From NCBI GenBank assembly GCA_910588535.1, contig CAJUOO010000016.1:1-53351 (forward strand): DNA of 53,351 bases, given 5' to 3'. The position numbers and the translations under genes are program-made. Each line of letters opens with the position of its first letter. Position 1 is the stretch's first letter. The notes under the pieces were generated by a model. It had not been told where the DNA came from. It did no database searches and saw only the letters and a program-made list of their open reading frames with translations. Origin of the DNA: an uncultured Lachnospiraceae bacterium (lineage in GTDB: Bacteria; Bacillota; Clostridia; Lachnospirales; Lachnospiraceae). This document shows, piece by piece, positions 7,750 through 17,324 of the stretch.

Positions 7750-9192
7750 CTATAACTTTTTCATATATTCTTTTCCTATAGATATTAATTCTCTTATTTC
7801 AGCCTTATATAATACTACTAGAAGCATACTATTTATCATATAAAGACCAATTGTAATAAAATTAAAGTTATAGAAGGTGCAAAACCAAGAAAACATTACT
7901 GTTGTTATAATGAGAATACACAGTTTTTTTAAGTGATAATCTATATAATAATATCTATTTGAAAATATCGTTCTTATCATAAAAAACACTATATAAGAAA
8001 CTCCCGTAGAAATAGCAGCTCCCCTTCCTCCATACATTGGAACAAAAATACAATTTCCCAATATATTCACAATACATGCTCCCAGTGCCACAAATATATT
8101 AAGATAACTCTTTTTAGATTTCTCTATTCCACTGCATGTTGTCTCAGAAATTGTATACATTATGGGATGAAAAATTAAAAATGGCAGAATATAACTTGCC
8201 CCTCGATATTCTTTTCCAAGAATTAACACAAATATGTCTTTAAATAAAACAAGATTAAATCCTACCCAGAACATTAATATAGTAATATAGCTATTTCCCC
8301 GCTGTATGAAAGAAGTATCATTAGGATTTTTTATATAATGTTCCGTCTGCATAGGAGCCCAAAGAATATTAAAAGCTGACTGGACTATAGCAAAAATATG
8401 AATAATGGACATGGCACTGGAATATATTCCCAATTCCTTATAAGTTGATAAATATTGAAGTGACAATTTATCTGCTGCCTCAAAAATTGTTGTCACACCC
8501 ATAGATAAAATAAAAGGAAAACTATATTGCAATATTTCTCTGCGCTTTATCAATGTCCCACAAGGCTGAAATGTCCAATAATCAAAAGAATAATACATCG
8601 CTATTACTGCCACTGAAATTGTAGAGCATACTACCGAAAATACAAGCGATTGAAAATTTCGAATTCTAAATAAACCCAAAATCAGCAGTATCACCCCTGT
8701 ATATACTACTTTTCCAGTTATCTGACATACCACATATAATTTGCTTTGATAGGTAGCACGAAGAATCAATGCAACGATACGACCACAGATTGCCGCCATA
8801 ATATTAATACAAAGCATAAGTAATACTGCTCCTGAGAATTCTATGCGACAAAACCCACTTCTATCTGTTATAATAAAAAACAATGAGACAACCAATGTTA
8901 CACTCATCGGAAAAATCAAACAAAAGCGAAATAACCCCTGTTTGTATTCTTTTTCCTCGCGAGCATAAAAAAATCGAACAAGAGCCTGATCCAACCCCAT
9001 ACATAGCACCATCGTTGCTATATTGGTATACATATTAAATATGGAAAATCTTCCATAATCCTCTGTGCTAACCAATCTTGTAATAATTGGTGTGATCAAT
9101 AATCCTAATACAATATTAATTACTGTGCCAAAGGAAATTGTCAAAAAATGAAATATAAAATTCTGTGAATTTTTTTCTTTTATCTTCATCAT
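7750..9192 (-). CDS. Wzx-type oligosaccharide flippase (MATE-like)
   Basis: This 480-residue polytopic membrane protein has about 12-14 hydrophobic segments spread over its whole length. It starts with a typical flippase opening (FHFLTISFGTVINIVLGLLI, then RLVSTEDYGRFSIF near residue 40). The YGRFSI-type motif and the length fit Wzx/PST transporters, which flip undecaprenyl-linked repeat units across the membrane. The start ATG overlaps the stop of the GT56 gene (ATGA), so the two are coupled. It is the only flippase in the cluster and is therefore the likely exporter of this glycan. Confidence 0.85.
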   Translation of the reverse strand: MMKIKEKNSQNFIFHFLTISFGTVINIVLGLLITPIITRLVSTEDYGRFSIFNMYTNIATMVLCMGLDQALVRFFYAREEKEYKQGLFRFCLIFPMSVTLVVSLFFIITDRSGFCRIEFSGAVLLMLCINIMAAICGRIVALILRATYQSKLYVVCQITGKVVYTGVILLILGLFRIRNFQSLVFSVVCSTISVAVIAMYYSFDYWTFQPCGTLIKRREILQYSFPFILSMGVTTIFEAADKLSLQYLSTYKELGIYSSAMSIIHIFAIVQSAFNILWAPMQTEHYIKNPNDTSFIQRGNSYITILMFWVGFNLVLFKDIFVLILGKEYRGASYILPFLIFHPIMYTISETTCSGIEKSKKSYLNIFVALGACIVNILGNCIFVPMYGGRGAAISTGVSYIVFFMIRTIFSNRYYYIDYHLKKLCILIITTVMFSWFCTFYNFNFITIGLYMINSMLLVVLYKAEIRELISIGKEYMKKL

Positions 9193-10259
9193 TTCTGAGC
9201 CTTCTTATAAAAAATCTCACCCCAGCTTCTAACAAACTCTTTGTCCGACAAAAATAATTCAATCTGTTGTCTATTTCTCTCTTTCTCCTTTTTAGAAAGA
9301 GTCCTAAAAAACTCTGTTTCTTCTATTTTCTCAGAATCGAATATAATATAAGATGGTCTGCAATATACCTTTCTAATATTATTGTCCTTGGATAGATATA
9401 CCTTTTTTCCCAGATATAGCAAATTAGTTATATTCCCCATACCCTGCTGCCGATTATTATTAAAAATACCTATATCAATAGAACCCAAAAATGAAATATA
9501 TTTATCATATGGCATAAATTCCTTTAGAGGAAAAAATTGATTTCCAAATATTTCTCTTCCTCTTTTTTCCACTGCAGCAATATATGTTTTATTATCGGGA
9601 TAAGATAATGGACAATACACTTGAATTTTTCCTACATATGGCCGTAGCAACTCAAATGTTTCCTGATGTCTGCATGTTTTTGTCGCAGAATGTCCAACCA
9701 TCACTTTAGTGAATGTACCATCCTCCACCTTATCAGCCGCCTCAGGAAATAATTGATAAGAATAAATTGCCATCTGATGTATTGCACTTGTCTTATATCG
9801 TTCTTTTAATTCTTCATAATCATAATTAGTAACTGCTGCTTCTAGCTGTTCAATAAATTTCTTTCTCAACATTTCCTTCATAAACAATATTATGGTAGGA
9901 TTTTTATGAGCTGCATTATAAAAATCATATAGATCACCTCCCCATATCACCCATACATAATATTTGTTATATCTTTTTTTCAGCCTATAAAAATACAGCA
10001 TGTCAAAATAACGAAGAAATAATCCATGAAAGATAACCCTTTCACTTTTCTTGTAAATCTCAACAAATTTACTTTCTTTTTGAAAAAGATCATTTATAAA
10101 GCCTACATTATTCAACGACTCAACAAATTCCTTATTACAAAATCTTCGTTCTCCTTTTGTATAAATATAAAAATAGTGCTCCCCAGAATGAAACAGGCGG
10201 TTTACACGCTCAATATAATCTTCTGTAAATTTTTCATCAGGAAAAATATGTAATATCAT
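9189..10259 (-). CDS. WecF/GT56-type Fuc4NAc transferase
   Basis: This protein of about 356 residues resembles the glycosyltransferase 56 family, whose known member WecF transfers 4-acetamido-4,6-dideoxy-D-galactose from dTDP to a lipid-linked acceptor. Visible marks are the start ILHIFPDEKFTEDYIERV, WVIWGGDLYDFY near residue 105, KVMVGHSATKT near 190, CPLSYPD and NNNRQQGMGNITNLL near 270. It pairs functionally with the WecE-type aminotransferase at 3843. The ATG at 10259 follows GAGG with eight bases between; a TTG one codon upstream is less likely. Transfer of an N-formyl or unmodified Fuc4N derivative is possible. The family call is firm, the exact sugar is inferred. Confidence 0.8.
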   Translation of the reverse strand: MILHIFPDEKFTEDYIERVNRLFHSGEHYFYIYTKGERRFCNKEFVESLNNVGFINDLFQKESKFVEIYKKSERVIFHGLFLRYFDMLYFYRLKKRYNKYYVWVIWGGDLYDFYNAAHKNPTIILFMKEMLRKKFIEQLEAAVTNYDYEELKERYKTSAIHQMAIYSYQLFPEAADKVEDGTFTKVMVGHSATKTCRHQETFELLRPYVGKIQVYCPLSYPDNKTYIAAVEKRGREIFGNQFFPLKEFMPYDKYISFLGSIDIGIFNNNRQQGMGNITNLLYLGKKVYLSKDNNIRKVYCRPSYIIFDSEKIEETEFFRTLSKKEKERNRQQIELFLSDKEFVRSWGEIFYKKAQK

Positions 10260-10306
10260 CAAAATAACCTCACTCCAAGTTTTGTTTCTCTAAGTGTCAT
10301 AATACC

Positions 10307-11383
10307 TTAAGTACCTTCCTGCATAAAAACAGAAACATATGGCACTGCTCCACTCTGATTTGAAATTCCCTCTATATAGACGGAATATGCCATAAAAAGT
10401 ATCATAATCATTGTTGTGTATAAAACTCGCTTCAACCTATATTTCCTAATACATTTCAATATCCTTGGAATTAAAATAATCGCTGTTATTCCATAAAAAA
10501 AACGAATTCGATTGATCATAGGAAACATGCCATTAAATATAGATAATAAAACTGCTATATATTGCAGATTCATGTACCCATTATTCCTTACATCATCCTT
10601 ATTCAAATAAATGACTCCAAATATATAAATCAAGACATTGATCGCCAGAGATATCAGCCCTGTAGCACTTCTATTAGTTCCAGTATAAGTAAAATAGGTA
10701 AGATAATATCCATGATTAAAACCTGTACTGATAACTAGAAAGCTGACAAAAGATGAAATATAAGGAGCCAACAAAAAAATCATCACAAAAGCAATCAACA
10801 GATATCTAGTTTTAATCTGTAGATGATAGATTATATATGCAGGAAGAAATATAAATGCAGTTTTATGAAACCCAAACGCGATAAGAATAGCGACAAGAAA
10901 TTTTATCCATTTTTTTTGCTCGATATATTTTATAGAATAAACACAAACCGCACATGCCAATATCTGTCGTATTATATTGGTTGATTGAAAAAAATAACAC
11001 ATTCCCAGCAAAAGAAAAACACTGATCTCAGGTATGGAAGAATCATCCAATATTCTTTTATATATTAAGATTAAAAAAAGAAAAGATGTCAGTATAATCA
11101 CCCATTGAAAAGAAAGCCCTATCCGATATACCAGCCTATTTAATTCTGTATATAAAATCTCATATCGATATGTATCACTGTTGTTTACAATATGATACAT
11201 TTCTCTGTAAGAAACATAATCACTCCCAACTTCATATCGCAATGCTGACAAAAGAAACAGCGGAAGAGAACAGATAAATGCAGAGAGCCAACCCTGTTTC
11301 ATATACAAATATCTGCATCTTATTCTTTTTACTATATGTATTGCCCCTATTGATAAAAAACAGCACACCCAATAAATTAACAT
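10307..11383 (-). CDS. EpsG-family / Wzy-like polysaccharide polymerase
   Basis: This 358-residue integral membrane protein has about 10 hydrophobic segments. The region LLSALRYEVGSDYVSYREMY near residues 40-60 is the typical extracytoplasmic RY-x-VG-x-DY signature of EpsG/Wzy-like polymerases. These polymerise flipped repeat units on the outer face of the membrane. With the flippase and the priming transferase in the same cluster, this supports a Wzx/Wzy-dependent glycan. No chain-length regulator (Wzz/tyrosine kinase) is in the window. Confidence 0.8.
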   Translation of the reverse strand: MLIYWVCCFLSIGAIHIVKRIRCRYLYMKQGWLSAFICSLPLFLLSALRYEVGSDYVSYREMYHIVNNSDTYRYEILYTELNRLVYRIGLSFQWVIILTSFLFLILIYKRILDDSSIPEISVFLLLGMCYFFQSTNIIRQILACAVCVYSIKYIEQKKWIKFLVAILIAFGFHKTAFIFLPAYIIYHLQIKTRYLLIAFVMIFLLAPYISSFVSFLVISTGFNHGYYLTYFTYTGTNRSATGLISLAINVLIYIFGVIYLNKDDVRNNGYMNLQYIAVLLSIFNGMFPMINRIRFFYGITAIILIPRILKCIRKYRLKRVLYTTMIMILFMAYSVYIEGISNQSGAVPYVSVFMQEGT

Positions 11384-11386
11384 AAT

Positions 11387-12331
11387 TTAACTCTCATTTC
11401 TATTTTTGACATAGCTTATAAATTCCTCGTAATTTCTAATATAATCTTCCGTATTATAGTAATCAGATGCCGCCACACATAACACTGAATTTTTTTCCAA
11501 CCACAACATCTCTCTCCATACTGGGCGATCTATAAGAATTCCTATTGATGGATCATTTAAAATAATTTCTTCTTTTTCTATTCCGTTATCTAACACTAAC
11601 TGAATTTTTCCATATGGGCAGAACAATAACTGAGACAGCTCTTTATGGGCATGAAATCCTCTTCTTGTTCCTTCAGGAACCTTAGAAATATAATATATTC
11701 TCTTTATAGAAAAAGAAAAATCCTTCCTCTCCTCAAAAAATGACAACTCTCCTGCATTCACTGTAGGTATTGTCTTAATCGACAATACTTTACAGCCTGC
11801 TATCTGTTCCCTATTCTTTATATTGCCCTTATAATCATCTCCCGCAAGCACAGAGTACCATTTTAAGTTTTCACATCCACTATATCTATGTAACACCTTT
11901 TGAGGGACATGAAATGTCTCACCAAAATAATGTTTGTCATAAAACCGTATGGCTCTGTGATTCTCTTTTGACACACACCAATACACACTTGATAATTTTC
12001 TTTTATCAAATGCCAGATCTAATAATTCTGTCATGGCGAACCATGCATATCCTTTGGTCATTGCCTCGCTTCGCACAACTACTGCAAATTCCGCACTTTC
12101 TGTCTCATTATCTATATGTTTGAGGCTGACTGTTCCCATATACTCATCCTCATCAGACACCACCGCTCTATGTATTTCTTTATCCTCATTCTGACAATGA
12201 AGAATAAACTGCTCTGCATCTTCTATGGAAAACTTAGAAAAATTCTTTTTTAAGTTACGCGTCACCTCCATATCATGCATCCACTCTAACATCAACGGTG
12301 CATCTTTTAATTCTAATTTTCTTAACCGCAT
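11387..12331 (-). CDS. Bifunctional GNAT acetyltransferase - FdtA/QdtA-type 3,4-ketoisomerase
   Basis: This 314-residue fusion has two domains. Residues 1 to about 150 are a GNAT domain: RLRKLELKDAPLMLEWM, then ENHRAIRFYDKHYF. From about 165 on it is a cupin of the FdtA/QdtA (WxcM-like) group with RIYYISKVPEGTRRGFHAHK, QLLFCPYGKIQLVLDNG and IDRPVWREMLWL. FdtA/QdtA move the keto group of dTDP-4-keto-6-deoxyglucose to C-3. The next gene is a 3-ketosugar aminotransferase, and the GNAT part could then N-acetylate the product, so the protein would cover steps one and three of dTDP-Fuc3NAc/Qui3NAc synthesis (inference). The ATG at 12331 follows AGAGG; a TTG at 12340 is too close to it. Confidence 0.8.
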   Translation of the reverse strand: MRLRKLELKDAPLMLEWMHDMEVTRNLKKNFSKFSIEDAEQFILHCQNEDKEIHRAVVSDEDEYMGTVSLKHIDNETESAEFAVVVRSEAMTKGYAWFAMTELLDLAFDKRKLSSVYWCVSKENHRAIRFYDKHYFGETFHVPQKVLHRYSGCENLKWYSVLAGDDYKGNIKNREQIAGCKVLSIKTIPTVNAGELSFFEERKDFSFSIKRIYYISKVPEGTRRGFHAHKELSQLLFCPYGKIQLVLDNGIEKEEIILNDPSIGILIDRPVWREMLWLEKNSVLCVAASDYYNTEDYIRNYEEFISYVKNRNES

Positions 12332-12382
12332 ATCTGCCAAGTCCTCTATAAAAATTTTCTTATTTATCAGTTTTCAAAAAAT

Positions 12383-13489
12383 TTACCTAGGAAAATCATT
12401 TGCTACCTGTATCACATATTCCGCTTCTTCTATCGTCATTCCAATATACATTGGCAAGCTAATTTCTGAGGCCGCACAATACTCTGCATATGGAATATCA
12501 CCAACATGATAGGATAAGTCCTTATAACATTCTTCTAAATGACAAGGAATTGGATAATGTATCTGTGTATATACTCCATGAGCTTTAAAATAATTACAAA
12601 TTTCTTCCCTTTCAAATCCCTGTGCAGGAAAAATAGGAAAAATATGAAATACATGTTCTGTTCCTTCTCGCAGTTGTGGAAGAATCATTTTATCATTCTT
12701 AATTTCTTTGAGATACATCGCAGCTATTTTCTGCCTCTCATTTGCTCCCTCTCTCTCATGTCTCAATGCTACTTGAAGAAATGCTGCCTGTATCTCGTCC
12801 ATTCGACTGTTATAACCCAAAAGCTCATGCTGATATTTTTTTTGGCTTCCATAATTTCGTAACATCCGCACTCTCTCTGCAACATCCAATTGATTTGTCA
12901 CCACTGCTCCGGCATCTCCCAGCGCACCTATAGGCTTTGTCGGATAAAAACTAAAACATGCAACATCCCCAAACGTTCCTGTTAAACATCCACGGTAATA
13001 TGCTCCATGTGATTGAGCACAGTCTTCAACTACATACAAATTATGCTTTCTTGATACTTCCATAATAGAATCCATATCACATGGCTGCCCGTATAGATGT
13101 ACCACCATAACTGCTTTTGTATTCTTTGTGACCGCCCTTTCTATCTCGCTTGCACAGATTCCAAAATATAAATCTACATCTACAAAGACAGGTTTTGCTC
13201 CCGTCTCTGACACAGCCAAAGCCGTTGCGATAAATGTATTGGCTGGGACAATCACTTCATCTCCAGCGCCAATGCCAAGTCCTTCCAACGCCAAACGAAG
13301 AGCATCCAGCCCATTACCAACACCAACACAATGCCTTACCCCCAAATATTTCGCAAATTCATTCTCGAACTTCCTTACTTCTTCTCCAAGAATATACTGC
13401 CCTGAGCGCATCACCCGCAACCCAGCTTCTTCCCATTCCTTCTCGTACCTTTGATATTGTCGCCTTAGTACAGAAAACTCAACCTCCAT
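12383..13489 (-). CDS. FdtB/QdtB-like dTDP-3-keto sugar aminotransferase
   Basis: This PLP-dependent DegT/DnrJ/EryC1 enzyme of about 368 residues has LGVRHCVGVGNGLDALRLAL, VIVPANTFIATALAVSETGA, VVEDCAQSHGAYYRG, and the PLP lysine in CFSFYPTKPIGALGDAG, followed by YNSRMDEIQAAFL. This set matches FdtB/QdtB-type transaminases that aminate C-3 of a dTDP-linked 6-deoxy sugar. The adjacent GNAT-FdtA fusion supplies the 3-keto substrate. The ATG at 13489 is preceded by ATGAGG at ideal distance and is preferred over 13507. An 8-A run near 12836-12843 encodes Lys-Lys and is in frame. Confidence 0.8.
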   Translation of the reverse strand: MEVEFSVLRRQYQRYEKEWEEAGLRVMRSGQYILGEEVRKFENEFAKYLGVRHCVGVGNGLDALRLALEGLGIGAGDEVIVPANTFIATALAVSETGAKPVFVDVDLYFGICASEIERAVTKNTKAVMVVHLYGQPCDMDSIMEVSRKHNLYVVEDCAQSHGAYYRGCLTGTFGDVACFSFYPTKPIGALGDAGAVVTNQLDVAERVRMLRNYGSQKKYQHELLGYNSRMDEIQAAFLQVALRHEREGANERQKIAAMYLKEIKNDKMILPQLREGTEHVFHIFPIFPAQGFEREEICNYFKAHGVYTQIHYPIPCHLEECYKDLSYHVGDIPYAEYCAASEISLPMYIGMTIEEAEYVIQVANDFPR

Positions 13490-13525
13490 TTTAATCCTCA
13501 TTTCCATGACTATTTTTAGAAACAG

Positions 13526-14770
13526 CTAATATGGACTACCTGCTGTATTTTCCTTTATCACCTCATTCAGATAACGCTCAGCTACTTCTTTTTCCGAATA
13601 ATTCATCGCCATATTTACACCATTCTGTCCAATCTGATTTTTTTCTTTTGCAGTCATCAAAGCAATTCTATTGTATATCTCTAACAACATCTCTGTATCT
13701 CCGGGTTTACACAAAAATCCATTCACTCCATCCTGTATCATACCGTCAAATCCCCCTCCCTTCGATGCAATTACCAAGCATCCCTGAAGCATTGCTTCCA
13801 TATACACCATTCCATAGGTTTCCCCGTCACTGATCAATGTAAAAATATGAGACTTTCTCATATATTGGAGTACTTCTGCCCGCTCCCGTCTTCCAAGCAG
13901 TGTAATCTGCCCCCTCGCCCATGACCTTTTAACCAATCTATCAATCTCTTCCTTTTCCGGTCCGCCACCGATAATATCCAAAGTAGATTTTCTATCATTA
14001 GCGACCTTACAAAATTGGCTAAATGCGTCAATCACTTTATCTAAATGCTTTCGTTTTATAAAGCTTCCCACATAAAGAAATCGAAATCCATCTGTATTGC
14101 AATGTTTTTCCACCAATCTAACAGCAGTCTCCACCGCATCATTTGGAACTCCTGAGCGACACAAAAATGGAAGCTTAGACAGATTTAGGTCTCTCTTTAT
14201 CACTTTCGCTTCTAACTCCGATCGAGCACCTATCGCACCTATTTTCTTCACCAAACGATCCAAATGATATTTTTGAATATTTTTCTTAGAACAATCCTGA
14301 TGAAATACAATGGAAGATCCAGCATGATAATACCAAGCAACTCTCGCCACAAGTTCTGCAGATGGATTTGCAAAATGCCCTATTACAAGATCTGGATGAA
14401 ACTCTTGCTTTTGCAATTCCCAAATGATTCTTCTCATCTGCCTTTTCATAGAAAACTTTGAATATCCTGCTCCGGGATATAACTTAAGCATGGGATATCG
14501 ATATACTTTAGCTCCACACTCCATATAGTTTAGTTTCTTTCTGGATCTTGCCGATGGCACCATAGTAGAAATTCTATTGGCATATTTCTCCTTAATCCTT
14601 TTTGGTATTACATAATAGAGAAAGGGAAATTTACTTGGGCAATGCATAACTACAACCTTATGTCCTGCGGCTACCCACTCTTTCACAAAATAATTCACTG
14701 TTTTGGTAGGCTTATTGTCTCCCATATCATCTGGTTGGGAATACATTTGTGTTATTACCAGTAAGTTCAT
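13526..14770 (-). CDS. Glycosyltransferase family 4
   Basis: This is a GT-B fold glycosyltransferase of about 414 residues. The N-terminal half begins NLLVITQMYSQPDDMGDNKP. The donor half has FLYVGSFIKRKHLDKVIDAF, LDIIGGGPEKEEI, ITLLGRRERAEVL, ISDGETYGMVYMEAMLQG (the EX7E region) and SKGGGFDGMIQDGVNGF. The enzyme acts on the cytoplasmic face with a nucleotide sugar and a lipid-linked acceptor. The ATG at 14770 sits seven bases after GGGGAGG, whereas the longer frame (to 14806) has no comparable site. The specificity is not readable. Confidence 0.85.
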   Translation of the reverse strand: MNLLVITQMYSQPDDMGDNKPTKTVNYFVKEWVAAGHKVVVMHCPSKFPFLYYVIPKRIKEKYANRISTMVPSARSRKKLNYMECGAKVYRYPMLKLYPGAGYSKFSMKRQMRRIIWELQKQEFHPDLVIGHFANPSAELVARVAWYYHAGSSIVFHQDCSKKNIQKYHLDRLVKKIGAIGARSELEAKVIKRDLNLSKLPFLCRSGVPNDAVETAVRLVEKHCNTDGFRFLYVGSFIKRKHLDKVIDAFSQFCKVANDRKSTLDIIGGGPEKEEIDRLVKRSWARGQITLLGRRERAEVLQYMRKSHIFTLISDGETYGMVYMEAMLQGCLVIASKGGGFDGMIQDGVNGFLCKPGDTEMLLEIYNRIALMTAKEKNQIGQNGVNMAMNYSEKEVAERYLNEVIKENTAGSPY

Positions 14771-14913
14771 TCTTGTACCTCCCCACACACCTGTCAAAAA
14801 CCTCATCCCAAAGGCATTAAGTTTACACTGCCCATGCGGTCAGCCATTTGCCTCGTTACTCATAAGAATATATTTGAAAAAACTTTCGAATTGCTTTGAC
14901 GTAGCGCTGATTC

Positions 14914-16161
14914 TTATTTTCTCTTCTCTATCTGATCAAGAAGTACCATCACCAGATTTTTATAATCAAATTCTTCCGCAACCCTTCGACAATTATCACT
15001 ATATCTGCGAAATAACTCTATATCATTCTTTTTCATATCTCTCAATCTGACAATCCCATCAGCAACTGCTTCTGGATTATTGTCTACCACCATACCACAC
15101 TCTCTATTTCTCACAATATCATAATTTGGTTGAACCATAGATAAAATTGGATGACCACTGGCAAGATACATAAATAATTTATTTGGACTTAATCCATATC
15201 TACAAATAGAACCTTCCATAAAATTAAATAAATTAATATCGCATCTTGATAACATATTGGGAGCATATTCTACATCTAACCTTCCCTTAAATACAATATT
15301 GTAAAGCTTATCATTTTTAGCTTTGTCTTCTAATTCCTGCCGATATTCTCCATCTCCATAAATCAAAATCTGAATTCCCTGCTCCCCACGCCTCTGAAGC
15401 ACACGCGCTGCACAAACAATTAAATCAACTTGATTTGCTTTTCGAATGGATCCAAGATAGACTGCTTTAAATTGATCGGAATCTAGCTCTTGATCCCTCA
15501 ACCATACATTTTTTCTTTGTCTATCAAAAGTTTCTAAATCTACTCCATTATTCAAATACCCAATGTTACTAATATCCACTTTTCCGCCATGAACCTTGTC
15601 CCAACAGCGATCTACGATATAATCTTTTCCTCCTTCAAATGAAAAAATAATTCCATCTGCATTTGCATAAGAAATATACTCCATCTGATATAATATCTTG
15701 GTAATAATATTTTCTCTTTTTAAAAATCCGGCATCAATAAAACTTTCCGGCCATAAATCTAAAATATCATAAATTATTTTTGTTCCATATTTTCTTTTCC
15801 ATTTCAAAAATATATTTCCAAAAAATCCAGCAAAATTACTTACAATAATATCTGGTCTTGGCAATTGCCTTCTGATCCGCCAAAGTGTGTTCTGAAATTT
15901 CATTGATGTCAGCGCTCTTTGTATATTTCCTTTATAATCTTTTTCACGAACAATAATAAATTTTGCGCCATCAAACTTTACCTTTCTATAAGAAATATTA
16001 TCTACTATAAGATTTTTATCTCTTCCATGAATCTTACTGCCGCAAATAATATATACCAGATAACCTTTTTCCTCCAAATATTGGCTTAACATAATCTGCC
16101 TTGTACGCGCAGCAATCGGTACAGCATATTCATTTACTAACCATACTACTTTTTTATTCAT
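14914..16161 (-). CDS. Glycosyltransferase family 4 (WbuB-like)
   Basis: This is a GT-B fold glycosyltransferase of about 415 residues. The N-terminal part VWLVNEYAVPIAARTRQIML and YDILDLWPESFIDAGFL resemble WbuB/amino-sugar transferases. The C-terminal half has FKAVYLGSIRKANQVDLIV, ILIYGDGEYRQEL, NIVFKGRLDVEYAPNML, GLSPNKLFMYLASGHPIL and ECGMVVDNNPEAVADGI. WbuB-type enzymes often transfer N-acetyl-L-fucosamine, which would fit the CapE/CapF-like genes (inference). The ATG at 16161 follows AAGGA and overlaps the ATP-grasp stop by eight bases. About 140 bases without a gene separate it from the next GT4. Confidence 0.8.
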   Translation of the reverse strand: MNKKVVWLVNEYAVPIAARTRQIMLSQYLEEKGYLVYIICGSKIHGRDKNLIVDNISYRKVKFDGAKFIIVREKDYKGNIQRALTSMKFQNTLWRIRRQLPRPDIIVSNFAGFFGNIFLKWKRKYGTKIIYDILDLWPESFIDAGFLKRENIITKILYQMEYISYANADGIIFSFEGGKDYIVDRCWDKVHGGKVDISNIGYLNNGVDLETFDRQRKNVWLRDQELDSDQFKAVYLGSIRKANQVDLIVCAARVLQRRGEQGIQILIYGDGEYRQELEDKAKNDKLYNIVFKGRLDVEYAPNMLSRCDINLFNFMEGSICRYGLSPNKLFMYLASGHPILSMVQPNYDIVRNRECGMVVDNNPEAVADGIVRLRDMKKNDIELFRRYSDNCRRVAEEFDYKNLVMVLLDQIEKRK

Positions 16162-17296
16162 CTGTAATTCCTTCACATATTACTTTTTTATCACTATAAT
16201 AGATAAAATAATTTAAGTTACATTCATCATTAAAAATTAATTTCGATGGTGTCTCGCTCACTTTATGTTTTTCATATAACCATGAATATTTCTCACAATT
16301 ATCAAATAATTGATACAAAGCTGCATTTTGTTCCGTGATAAATCTTACTCCTGCATATCTCTTTCCAAGTATATGTCTCCACGGTTCATGTCCTTCCAGT
16401 CTTCCTAAGGATGCCAATATAATTCCAGTAACTATAGGATATCCAGTACTTAATTCTGTCAGCGGATAAGTAATATGATCGCCGCCCGGTCTTGCATTAA
16501 CCTCAATTAAATAAATTTCTCCATCGATTATCTTAATTTCTGTATGGCAAGGACCATTCTCTATTTTCAGTGCCAACAAAATATCTGACACAACCTTATC
16601 CACTTTTTCTCTCATCTTAGAAGTCAAATCTGCTGGTTGATCGTGCCCTAACTCTAAACATCTAGGCGGACCAGATGTAATTTTCTTTGTCACCTGAACA
16701 ATATATGGTTTTCCCTTATAGCTTAAACTTTCTACAGAATATTCCTGCCCACCCTGAAGATATTGTTCCACCAAAACTCCTTCTATTCTTGAATACTTTG
16801 CTGATCTGCCAACTTCTCTTTCTAATTCAGCCTGCGTATTAACCACCATAATTCCTCTTTTTCCTCCCGCTGCTAACGGTTTTACAATAAGAGGATATAT
16901 TTCAAGCTCTGGAATATCTTCTTTTGTACATTTCCAATATATAGGCTGTCTCAATCCCTGTACCTGTCTTGTCTTCTCTCTATTTAAAAATTTATTCGTT
17001 ATCTCCCTCGCAACCTCTACACGATTTCCCACAAGATCCATTTGAGCCGCAATCAATGCTGCTGGGTATATTGTCAATTCTGTAGTTGCTATTACCCCAT
17101 TTACGCTGACCGCTCTGCATACTGCGACAATATGATCTATATCAAAAATATTTATTTCATAAAAATAATCCACATATGAAACCGCAACATCGTCCTTATT
17201 AAATGAAAAACAATGTGTCTCTATTTCTAATTCTTTGGCACGTTCGGCAAGTATTTTTGCAAATGTTCCTGAGCCGATAATCGCTATTTTATTCAT
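16154..17296 (-). CDS. ATP-grasp ligase of the glycan cluster
   Basis: This 380-residue protein starts KIAIIGSGTFAKILAERAKE, a Rossmann-like pre-ATP-grasp domain. The ATP-grasp fold follows: YPLIVKPLAAGGKRGIMVV near residue 130, EGVLVEQYLQGGQEYSVE, and the metal site GPCHTEIKIIDGEIYLIEVN then ARPGGDHITYPL. ATP-grasp enzymes form acyl-phosphate intermediates and usually ligate a carboxylate to an amine. In a glycan locus this could attach an amino or hydroxy acid to an amino sugar (inference). It lies between a GT4 gene and the tandem GNAT gene. Confidence 0.75.
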   Translation of the reverse strand: MNKIAIIGSGTFAKILAERAKELEIETHCFSFNKDDVAVSYVDYFYEINIFDIDHIVAVCRAVSVNGVIATTELTIYPAALIAAQMDLVGNRVEVAREITNKFLNREKTRQVQGLRQPIYWKCTKEDIPELEIYPLIVKPLAAGGKRGIMVVNTQAELEREVGRSAKYSRIEGVLVEQYLQGGQEYSVESLSYKGKPYIVQVTKKITSGPPRCLELGHDQPADLTSKMREKVDKVVSDILLALKIENGPCHTEIKIIDGEIYLIEVNARPGGDHITYPLTELSTGYPIVTGIILASLGRLEGHEPWRHILGKRYAGVRFITEQNAALYQLFDNCEKYSWLYEKHKVSETPSKLIFNDECNLNYFIYYSDKKVICEGITDE

Positions 17297-17324
17297 ATTA
17301 TTGTTTCCTTACCTTTTGGCTTCT

